Assembly (NCBI GenBank): GCA_945899335.1
Contig: CAMDIP010000035.1
Span: 1 to 9,807, forward strand
Reading direction: 5' to 3'
Length of the DNA stretch: 9,807 nt
Origin: Bordetella parapertussis
GTDB lineage: Bacteria; Pseudomonadota; Gammaproteobacteria; Burkholderiales; Burkholderiaceae_C
The notes under the pieces were generated by a model, which saw only the letters and a program-made list of their open reading frames with translations, searched no databases and was not told where the DNA came from. Made by a program: the position numbers and the translations under genes. Shown piece after piece: positions 1 through 5,590 of the stretch. How positions within the stretch are numbered: position 1 is the first letter of the stretch; every line of letters starts with the position of its first letter.

Positions 1-92
1 GCCTTGGTCACCGCCAAAATACCTTCGCCATGGAAAGTGTCGCCCTCGCCTAAGCGCAGAGATTTGATTTCTTCAACAAATGAAACTTCCAA
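1..92 (-). CDS. N-terminal fragment, probable indolepyruvate ferredoxin oxidoreductase subunit (partial)
   Basis: An open frame reads leftwards off the window edge, giving about 30 residues. They include LRLGEGDTFHGEGILAVTK. From memory, a GEGILAVTKAL-type stretch close to the N-terminus is typical of the TPP-binding alpha subunit of proteobacterial indolepyruvate (2-oxoacid):ferredoxin oxidoreductases, which decarboxylate aryl- or 2-oxoacids to acyl-CoA and reduce ferredoxin. The start is taken as TTG at 92-90 because GGAG sits 6 bases before it. The frame stays open back to a stop at 179-177, and a GTG at 119-117 with a weaker upstream AAGAAG is the alternative start. Codon use looks genuinely coding. 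The gene is divergent from selD, leaving about 91 bp that must hold any promoters for both. The coding call is fairly safe; the family assignment rests on one short motif and most of the protein is outside the window. Confidence 0.55.
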   Translation of the reverse strand, partial: MEVSFVEEIKSLRLGEGDTFHGEGILAVTK

Positions 93-98
93 ACAACG

Positions 99-102
99 CT
101 CC
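99..102 (-). promoter_or_regulatory. Shine-Dalgarno GGAG for the left-edge gene
   Basis: GGAG on the minus strand lies 6 bases upstream of TTG 92-90. It is the main reason for preferring that TTG over the in-frame GTG at 119-117. Confidence 0.5.
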
Positions 103-183
103 AGCAGGTGGCACAGCACAGGTGCAAAACTTCTTGCAAGTGGCAGATCATAGTGAAGTGGGGTCGCATGGTAGATTTACCCG

Positions 184-1248
184 ATGATTTCTTCTGCAAA
201 CAACTCTCCTCGTTTGACTTCTTTGGCCCATGGGGGCGGCTGCGGTTGCAAGATCGCCCCTGGCGTGTTGCACGATATTTTGGGTGGCATGAGCGGCTTT
301 CCTTTGCCGCCTCAACTGTTGGTGGGCATAGACACGGCAGACGACGCGGCGGTGTACCAACTCAATGAACACCAGGCCTTGATTGCCACCACCGACTTCT
401 TCATGCCCATCGTGGACGACCCGTTTGACTTTGGTCGCATCGCCGCCACCAACGCGATCAGCGATGTCTATGCCATGGGCGGCACACCCATCTTCGCTTT
501 GGCCTTGGTGGGTATGCCCGTCAATGTGCTCAGTACCGAGGTGATTGGGCGCATTTTGGCGGGTGGGCAAAGCGTGTGTCAGGACGCAGGCATACCCATC
601 GCGGGTGGCCACAGCATTGACTCGGTAGAGCCAATTTACGGCTTGGTGGTGTTGGGCTTGGCGCACCCGAGTCGCATCAAGCGCAATGCCTCGGCCCAAG
701 CGGGTGATGTGTTGGTCTTGGGCAAACCGCTGGGTGTGGGAATTTTGTCGGCGGCATTGAAAAAAGAGGCTTTGTCCGCTGAGGGCTATACACAAATGAT
801 CGCCACCACCACGCGCCTGAACACCGCAGGCCCAGACTTGGCTGCACTGGCAGGCGTTCATGCCTTGACCGATGTCACCGGCTTTGGTTTGGCAGGACAC
901 GCTTTGGAGATGGCGCGAGGCGCTCGTTTAGATGTGCAAATAGATTGGTCGTCCGTGCCTTTGTTGGATGGCGTTAAAGCCTTGGCGCAACAAGGTTTCA
1001 TTACTGGCGCTTCAGGACGCAATTGGGCGGGTTATGGCGATGAAGTGGTGTTGCCCGAAGGTTTTTCGCAAGTAGACCAAGCCATGCTTAGCGACCCACA
1101 AACCAGCGGCGGATTGCTAGTGAGTTGTGCGCCCAATGCGCTGGAAGCGGTGATGGCGGTGTTTGCCCAACATGGTTTTGCTCATGCCTCGGTGGTGGGC
1201 AGCGTCGCGCAGAAAAAGGGCGATAAGCCTGTGTTGCGGGTGGTTTAG
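184..1248 (+). CDS. selD: Selenide, water dikinase (selenophosphate synthetase)
   Basis: SelD uses ATP, selenide and water to make selenophosphate, the selenium donor for selenocysteine-tRNA and for 2-selenouridine in tRNA. The 354 residues align closely with my memory of E. coli SelD (347 aa) along the whole length. Visible landmarks are GGGCGCK at 17-23, with the catalytic cysteine at 20 (Cys, not Sec) and the lysine at 23; DDAAVY at 53-58; TDFFMPIVDDPFDFGRI at 70-86; AGGHSID at 140-146; TDVTGFGLAGH at 229-239; and DPQTSGG at 314-320. Asp54, Asp94 and Asp230 correspond to the Mg-ATP aspartates 51, 91 and 227 of E. coli. ATG 184 is the first start after an in-frame stop at 172 and gives the expected distance to the CGC motif, but I see no good ribosome site before it. 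No selA, selB, selC or mnmH lies in the window, so the consumer of the selenophosphate cannot be told from here. Confidence 0.98.
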   Translation: MISSANNSPRLTSLAHGGGCGCKIAPGVLHDILGGMSGFPLPPQLLVGIDTADDAAVYQLNEHQALIATTDFFMPIVDDPFDFGRIAATNAISDVYAMGGTPIFALALVGMPVNVLSTEVIGRILAGGQSVCQDAGIPIAGGHSIDSVEPIYGLVVLGLAHPSRIKRNASAQAGDVLVLGKPLGVGILSAALKKEALSAEGYTQMIATTTRLNTAGPDLAALAGVHALTDVTGFGLAGHALEMARGARLDVQIDWSSVPLLDGVKALAQQGFITGASGRNWAGYGDEVVLPEGFSQVDQAMLSDPQTSGGLLVSCAPNALEAVMAVFAQHGFAHASVVGSVAQKKGDKPVLRVV

Positions 1249-1610
1249 CCTTGCCGCCAAGGTGGCCTAGAGGCGTGCCGGTCTTTGGCCTCTTGAGCAC
1301 GCATGGCGGCCTCTAAAGCGCTGCCAGCCCACTGTGCCGCCTGCTCGCGGTCGTCCAAAACAAAGTCGGGTGCGCTCCAATAAGACAATTTCACCGGCTT
1401 GCCGCGTTGCTCAAAAGTGAAAGCTTGCGAGGACTGCGCGACAAATTGGTCGACGTTGTGGACGTCAGTTTTCAAATACAAACGGCCCTTGGCATACAAG
1501 CCGAACATCAAACCTTGGTGATAGATGCCATGCGCCCCAAACATGCGCCGCGTGGTGATGGGGCCTAGGTCTGCAAACACCTCATCCAAAAACTCGACAA
1601 AGTCGCTCAT
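1245..1610 (-). CDS. TfoX N-terminal-domain protein (small, stand-alone)
   Basis: This 121-residue protein is a complete TfoX N-terminal domain (Pfam TfoX_N type). It shows RRMFGAHGIY at 21-30, GLYAKGRLYLK at 37-47, and GKPVKLSYWSAPDFVLDD at 70-87 followed by a helical end. It lacks the C-terminal TfoX domain of the Haemophilus and Vibrio competence regulators, so it should not be called Sxy/TfoX. Stand-alone members are common in proteobacteria and their role is unknown to me. It follows the aldolase-family gene by 24 bases on the same strand, which suggests shared transcription, although no clear Shine-Dalgarno precedes its ATG. Its TAA overlaps the TAG of convergent selD, so the two transcripts must run into each other. 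The last dozen or so residues (a charged stretch ending PPWRQG) lie beyond the domain. Confidence 0.9.
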   Translation of the reverse strand: MSDFVEFLDEVFADLGPITTRRMFGAHGIYHQGLMFGLYAKGRLYLKTDVHNVDQFVAQSSQAFTFEQRGKPVKLSYWSAPDFVLDDREQAAQWAGSALEAAMRAQEAKDRHASRPPWRQG

Positions 1611-1634
1611 GCCTAGGCTTAGGTGTAAGCGGGG

Positions 1635-2399
1635 TTAGTCGGCGTAACCTGGGTTGACACGGTCAAGCACCCGCAGCATGGCTTCAAAGTACAAGCGCTC
1701 ACGCTCAGACACTGGATGGCGGTCAGCAGGTGCGCGTTGCAACACTTCGGCAATCACTTCCTCGCTCAGTACTTGCAGCGGCTGGCCGCTGCCCATGGCC
1801 AGCAACTGGGTGTGGCAAGCTTTTTCCAGTTTGTACAAGCGTCTATAGGCCTGCGCCACGCTGTTGCCCACCGTCACCACGCCATGGTTTTTCATGAATA
1901 GCACTTGCTTGTCTTGCAGGATGGTGGCCAAGCGTTCGCCCTCGCTCAAGGTTTTGGCCAAGCCGGTGTAGGTGTGGTCGTAGGCGATGCGGTTATGGAA
2001 AAACGCTGCGGTTTGGCTGGCGGGCAAAAGGCGGTTGTCTTGCAGCATATTGAGCGCGGTCGCCCAAGGCTGGTGGGTGTGCAACACCACTTTCGCGCCG
2101 CTGAGGCGGTGCAGTGGCGCGTGAATGCATTGGGCCGACAACTCAACCACGCCCTCGCCTTCCAAGGTTTCGCCTGCTTCGTTGAACACTATCAAGTCGC
2201 TGGCGCGGGCCTCGGACCAATGCTTGCCAAAGGGCAGCACCAGGTAAGCGTCGTCGCGGCCTGGCACGGTCATAGTGAAGTGGTTGTCTATGCCTTCTTC
2301 AAAGCCATCGAGCACCGCCAAGCGCAGGGCACCAGCCAAATGGACTTTGGCTTGCCACACCGCATCAGAGGCAGAACTGTGTAGAGGATGAACTGACAT
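1635..2399 (-). CDS. Class II aldolase/adducin family protein
   Basis: This is a 254-residue protein with the fold of class II (zinc) aldolases such as L-fuculose-phosphate aldolase and L-ribulose-5-phosphate epimerase. The metal ligands are visible as HTH (His107, His109) within VVLHTHQPWATAL and as His172 in KNHGVV. Glu86, about 20 residues before the first His pair, is the likely counterpart of the FucA catalytic Glu73. FEEGIDNHFTMTVPG (33-47) and LVLPFGKHWSE (53-63) resemble the adducin-like branch, whose members often have no known substrate. I therefore give no gene symbol. An AAGG 8 bases before the ATG is a reasonable ribosome site. It lies 53 bp after rep on the same strand and 24 bp before the TfoX-domain gene, so all three may share read-through transcription. 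The metal site is complete, so it is probably an active enzyme, most likely acting on a sugar phosphate or 2-keto acid aldol (inference). Confidence 0.92.
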   Translation of the reverse strand: MSVHPLHSSASDAVWQAKVHLAGALRLAVLDGFEEGIDNHFTMTVPGRDDAYLVLPFGKHWSEARASDLIVFNEAGETLEGEGVVELSAQCIHAPLHRLSGAKVVLHTHQPWATALNMLQDNRLLPASQTAAFFHNRIAYDHTYTGLAKTLSEGERLATILQDKQVLFMKNHGVVTVGNSVAQAYRRLYKLEKACHTQLLAMGSGQPLQVLSEEVIAEVLQRAPADRHPVSERERLYFEAMLRVLDRVNPGYAD

Positions 2400-2429
2400 G
2401 ACTCAAGCCTTTTTAAAAGCTGCACAAAC

Positions 2430-2442
2430 CGCTAGGTTAGCG
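2430..2442 (-). other. Short hairpin in the rep-to-aldolase gap
   Basis: CGCTA-ggt-TAGCG forms a perfect 5-bp stem with a 3-base loop between the rep stop and the aldolase start. No run of T follows on the minus strand, so it is not a standard terminator. It could be a weak attenuator or chance. Confidence 0.25.
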
Positions 2443-2450
2443 CATCGTTC

Positions 2451-2471
2451 AATTAATTGGGATCTGACCCC
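2451..2471. repeat. REP-like imperfect palindrome at the 3' end of rep
   Basis: A perfect 8-bp palindrome AATTAATT (2451-2458) abuts GGGATCTGACCCC (2459-2471), itself a palindrome around the central T with one mismatched pair. I recall a GGGGTCAGATCCC-type motif recurring in many beta- and gammaproteobacterial genomes as a dispersed palindromic repeat, but I could not check this. The element supplies the last rep codons (GSDPN) and the stop. Only one copy is present in this window. Confidence 0.4.
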
Positions 2472-4549
2472 GATTTTTCCGATTTTTCGGCTTCGACGCG
2501 TTGCGCGAACTCGGCGCGCAGGGCTCTGAGTCTGGCGCGCGGGTCTTCTTTGGTGGTGGCGGTGTTCAAGGCCATCTCGGCGATGAAGCGGCTGGGCAGT
2601 GCACTCACCATCTCGCGCCCTTTTTTACGTTTGCGGCTCCAACTTACCACTAAGCTGCGCTGGGCGCGGGTGATGCCCACATACATCAGTCGCCGCTCTT
2701 CCTGAATGCGTGTCAGGTTCAAGGCGTCTTGTTGCAAGCTCACGCCGTCTTCCTCGGGCTTGAAGGGCAGCAGGCCTTCGTTCACACCAGCCATCATCAC
2801 ATGGGGCCATTCCAATCCCTTGGCGGCGTGCAAGGTGGAGAGGGTGACCACGTCTTGGTCTTTTTCGCGCTCTGAAAGCGTGGACAAGAGAGCGATGGTT
2901 TGCGCCACTTCCAGCAGGCTTTTGCTTTCACTCATCAGGCTCACGCCTGCCGCATCGTCGGCCTCGCCACCGCATCGTTTGGCCATCCAGTCGATGAAGT
3001 CCATCACATTGGCCCAACGCGCGGCAGCGAGTTTTTCGCTTTCCTCGCTGTCGTACAAATGCTTTTCATAGTCAATGTCTTTGAGCCACTCGGTTAAAAG
3101 GGTCAGCGCAGCTTCAGTACCTTGGGTGTGGCGGGCACGAAACTGTAAATCGTTGATCTCGTTGCCAAAGGCTTGCAAGCTGCCCACCGCTTTGGCAGGC
3201 AGCGCCGCCCCTAGCGAGTGACTGAACACCGCTTCAAACAAGCTGATGCGGTACTGGTTGGCAAACTCGCCGAGCTTTTGCAAGGTGGTGTGGCCGATGC
3301 CGCGCTTAGGCGTGGTGACGCAGCGCAAAAACGCCGGATCGTCGTCGTTGTTCACCCACAGACGCAGCCAAGCGCAAAGGTCGCGAATTTCAGCACGGTC
3401 AAAAAAACTTTGGCCACCTGAGACCTTGTAGGGAATCGCCGCTTTGCGCAAGGCTTTCTCTAGCATGCGCGACTGGTGGTTGGCGCGGTAGAGCACCGCA
3501 AAGTCCTTCCACGCACGAAACTGGCTGATCCCTTCGCCTGTTTCGTTGCCACCGCGCAGACTTTGGATGCGGTTGACCAGCCTTTCGGCTTCGTGTTCCT
3601 CATTGTCGGCGTCCATCACCCGCACCGGTTCTCCCGCGCCCAGTTCTGAAAAAAGTGTTTTCGGGAACAGCTTGGGGTTGGGGCCGATCACATTGTTGGC
3701 GGCTTGCAAAATAGCACTGGTGGAGCGGTAGTTTTGCTCCAGCTTCACCACTTTCAAGGCGGGGAAGTCTTGCGGTAAGCGCTGCAAATTGTCCAAAGTG
3801 GCGCCGCGCCAACCGTAAATGGACTGGTCGTCGTCGCCCACGGCGGTGAACCGCGCCCGCTCACCCACCAACAGTTTCAACACCTCGTACTGGGTGGCGT
3901 TGGTGTCTTGGTACTCGTCCACCAGCACATGGCCCATTTGCTGCTGCCATTGTTCTCTCACCTCGGCGTGTTGCTGCAAGAGTTTCAGCGGTAGGCCAAT
4001 CAGGTCGTCAAAGTCTACGCTTTGGTAGGCACTCAAGCGTTCTTCATACCGCGCCATGATGCGTGCCGCGATGCGTTCGTTGTCGTTGCTGGCCTGCGCC
4101 TCGGCCATGGCAGCGTTCAGGCCTTGGTTTTTCCACAGGCTGATCGCCCATTGCCATTGGCGGGCTGTGGCCGCGTCGGTGGTGCCGCCCGCGTCTTTCA
4201 GGATGGAGGTCACATCGTCGGTATCCAAGATGCTGAAGTTGTTCTTCAGTCCCAGCGCCTCGCCGTTTTGCCGCAACATGCGCACACCCAAAGCGTGAAA
4301 GGTGCAAATCACCACTTTTTGCGCCTCGCGACCCACCAGTTTCTTGGCGCGTTCGCGCATTTCGGCGGCGGCTTTGTTGGTGAAGGTGATGGCGGCGATG
4401 CGCTCGGGTTCCAGCCCCAGCTGAATCAGGTGGCCAATCTTGTGGGTGATGACGCGGGTTTTGCCCGAACCCGCACCGGCCAGCACAAGACAAGGCCCTT
4501 GCACATGGTGGACCGCTTCGAGTTGGGGGAGATTCAGGTCCGATGACAT
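2453..4549 (-). CDS. rep: ATP-dependent DNA helicase Rep (UvrD/Rep superfamily 1)
   Basis: Rep is a 3'-5' single-strand DNA translocase that removes proteins ahead of replication forks and helps restart stalled forks. Counting from the chosen ATG, the protein has 698 residues (E. coli Rep 673, UvrD 720). All helicase motifs are present: GAGSGKTR at 25-32, AITFTNKAAAEM near 53-64, VDEYQDTN near 210-217, VGDDDQSIYGWRGA at 237-250, EQNYRS at 271-276, VTLSTLHAAKGLEW at 568-581 and EERRLMYVGITRAQ at 617-630. VDEYQDTN and long stretches such as NYRS through NEEHEAER match Rep better than UvrD. The frame is open 20 codons further, to a TTG at 4609 with ATGs at 4594 and 4591. I chose ATG 4549 because LNLPQLEAVHHVQGPCLVLA then begins at the usual place in the family. 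None of these starts has a clear Shine-Dalgarno. It is divergent from the AEC permease gene (65 bp gap), and its C-terminal tail is built by a tandem repeat and a REP-like motif. Confidence 0.95.
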   Translation of the reverse strand: MSSDLNLPQLEAVHHVQGPCLVLAGAGSGKTRVITHKIGHLIQLGLEPERIAAITFTNKAAAEMRERAKKLVGREAQKVVICTFHALGVRMLRQNGEALGLKNNFSILDTDDVTSILKDAGGTTDAATARQWQWAISLWKNQGLNAAMAEAQASNDNERIAARIMARYEERLSAYQSVDFDDLIGLPLKLLQQHAEVREQWQQQMGHVLVDEYQDTNATQYEVLKLLVGERARFTAVGDDDQSIYGWRGATLDNLQRLPQDFPALKVVKLEQNYRSTSAILQAANNVIGPNPKLFPKTLFSELGAGEPVRVMDADNEEHEAERLVNRIQSLRGGNETGEGISQFRAWKDFAVLYRANHQSRMLEKALRKAAIPYKVSGGQSFFDRAEIRDLCAWLRLWVNNDDDPAFLRCVTTPKRGIGHTTLQKLGEFANQYRISLFEAVFSHSLGAALPAKAVGSLQAFGNEINDLQFRARHTQGTEAALTLLTEWLKDIDYEKHLYDSEESEKLAAARWANVMDFIDWMAKRCGGEADDAAGVSLMSESKSLLEVAQTIALLSTLSEREKDQDVVTLSTLHAAKGLEWPHVMMAGVNEGLLPFKPEEDGVSLQQDALNLTRIQEERRLMYVGITRAQRSLVVSWSRKRKKGREMVSALPSRFIAEMALNTATTKEDPRARLRALRAEFAQRVEAEKSEKSGSDPN
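2471..2488. repeat. 9-bp tandem duplication in rep
   Basis: CGATTTTTC occurs twice back to back (2471-2479 and 2480-2488). Read on the minus strand it encodes EKS-EKS just before the protein end. It sits directly against the REP-like motif, so this tail is probably variable between strains. Confidence 0.7.
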
Positions 4550-4614
4550 GCAGGTGACAGAAGGGGCGGCGAATACGGCAAAGCCATCCATCATAGCGAT
4601 GACAATCAACCCAC

Positions 4615-5580
4615 ATGCTTTCCATCTTGGGTGTCACCTTTCCCTTTTTCGCCTTGGTTCTGGCTGGCTACTTGGCGGCCAAGCGGGGCTGGTTGCCGCT
4701 GAACGCCATTCCTGGGCTCAACAGCTTTGTGCTGTATTTCGCACTGCCTTGCATGTTGTTTCGTTTTGGCGCGAACACGCCCATGGCGCAGCTGCTCGAT
4801 GGCTCGGTGGCCTTGCTCTACAGTCTCAGTGCCACGGTGATGGTGCTGTTGGGCATGTGGACGCTTCGACGCCATCACAACTGGAACGAATCCGCCTTTG
4901 GCACCATGGCTGTGGCCTTTCCCAACACCGGCTATATGGGCCTGCCCTTGTTGCTGAGCTTGTTTGGTCCTGCAGCGGTGGGGCCAGCCATCGTCACCAT
5001 CGTCGTAGATTTGTTTTTCACCAGCTCCGTCTGCATTGCCTTGTCGCGCTTAGACCAAGCGCAAACCCATGGCGCTCGCACCGCGCTGCTTCAGGCTATC
5101 AAAAGTGTGTTCAGTATTCCATTGATATGGGCGATTGGTTTGGGTGCTTTGGTGTCGATCAATGCCTGGGTTGTGCCCGAGATGCTGACCCAAACCGTGG
5201 GTTTGATGGCGGGGGCAGCCGCACCCGTGGCTTTGTTCACCATCGGTGCTTTGCTGGCGCGACCCGTGCCGCCTGCCGCGCATGGTTGGTGGCATTGGCA
5301 GCGCGGTGGCGTTGACGCCTTGCTGGTTTTCTTAAAGTTGGTGGTTCACCCCGTGTGGGTGTGCGCTTTGGGCTGGGGTTTGATGCAGATGGGCCTGCCC
5401 CTCACGCCAACCGCATTGATGGCTGTGGTGTTGGTGGCCGCCTTGCCCTGTGCCAGCAACACCGCCTTGCTGGCCGAGCGATTTGGCGCAGACAGCGCTC
5501 GCATCACGCGGGTGATTTTGCTGTCCACCGCTTTGGCTTTCCCCAGCTTTTCGGCATGGGTGGCTTGGTACAAGGCTTAA
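4615..5580 (+). CDS. AEC (auxin efflux carrier) family permease
   Basis: This is a 321-residue inner-membrane protein of the bile/arsenite/riboflavin transporter fold, in the AEC family that includes the malonate transporter MdcF. About ten hydrophobic segments arranged as 5+5 can be traced, roughly at 2-20, 36-53, 63-82, 95-117, 120-143, 163-186, 194-215, 223-246, 255-275 and 288-318. Two family signatures stand out: FPNTGYMGLPL at 102-112 in the fourth segment, and LPCASNTALLAERFG at 267-281, the equivalent position in the second half. Substrate cannot be read from the sequence; bacterial members usually export or import small organic acids. The start fits the family N-terminus, but no Shine-Dalgarno is seen in the 20 bases before it. 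The gene lies alone on the plus strand between two minus-strand helicase genes and ends 10 bp from the priA stop, with no convincing terminator between them. Confidence 0.92.
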   Translation: MLSILGVTFPFFALVLAGYLAAKRGWLPLNAIPGLNSFVLYFALPCMLFRFGANTPMAQLLDGSVALLYSLSATVMVLLGMWTLRRHHNWNESAFGTMAVAFPNTGYMGLPLLLSLFGPAAVGPAIVTIVVDLFFTSSVCIALSRLDQAQTHGARTALLQAIKSVFSIPLIWAIGLGALVSINAWVVPEMLTQTVGLMAGAAAPVALFTIGALLARPVPPAAHGWWHWQRGGVDALLVFLKLVVHPVWVCALGWGLMQMGLPLTPTALMAVVLVAALPCASNTALLAERFGADSARITRVILLSTALAFPSFSAWVAWYKA

Positions 5581-5590
5581 AAAGCAGCTC

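Noticed and set aside
283..340. A selenocysteine or other recoding signal in selD
   Set aside because: The catalytic position is a plain TGC cysteine codon (residue 20) and there is no in-frame TGA, so no recoding is needed.
148..900. Long minus-strand open frame (about 250 codons) antisense to selD
   Set aside because: selD is certain on the other strand. The antisense product is rich in His, Gln and Arg in the way typical of mirror-image translation of GC-rich coding DNA, and it resembles no family.
1249..1262. CCTTG-ccgc-CAAGG hairpin just after the selD stop, considered as a terminator
   Set aside because: The stem is only 5 bp and no T run follows on either strand. It also lies inside the TfoX-domain coding sequence.
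4022..4546. Plus-strand open frame (about 174 codons) inside rep
   Set aside because: It is the reverse of a region with unmistakable helicase motifs. Composition is shadow-like and no ribosome site is seen.
4440..5315. Plus-strand open frame (about 291 codons) spanning the rep start and the AEC gene in another frame
   Set aside because: It overlaps the frame with membrane segments and AEC signatures. Its own product is rich in Arg, Trp and Cys without recognisable domains.
5581..5590. Possible bidirectional terminator between the AEC gene and priA
   Set aside because: Only an imperfect AAGCAGCTCTT-like stem is seen, too short and mismatched to support a call.
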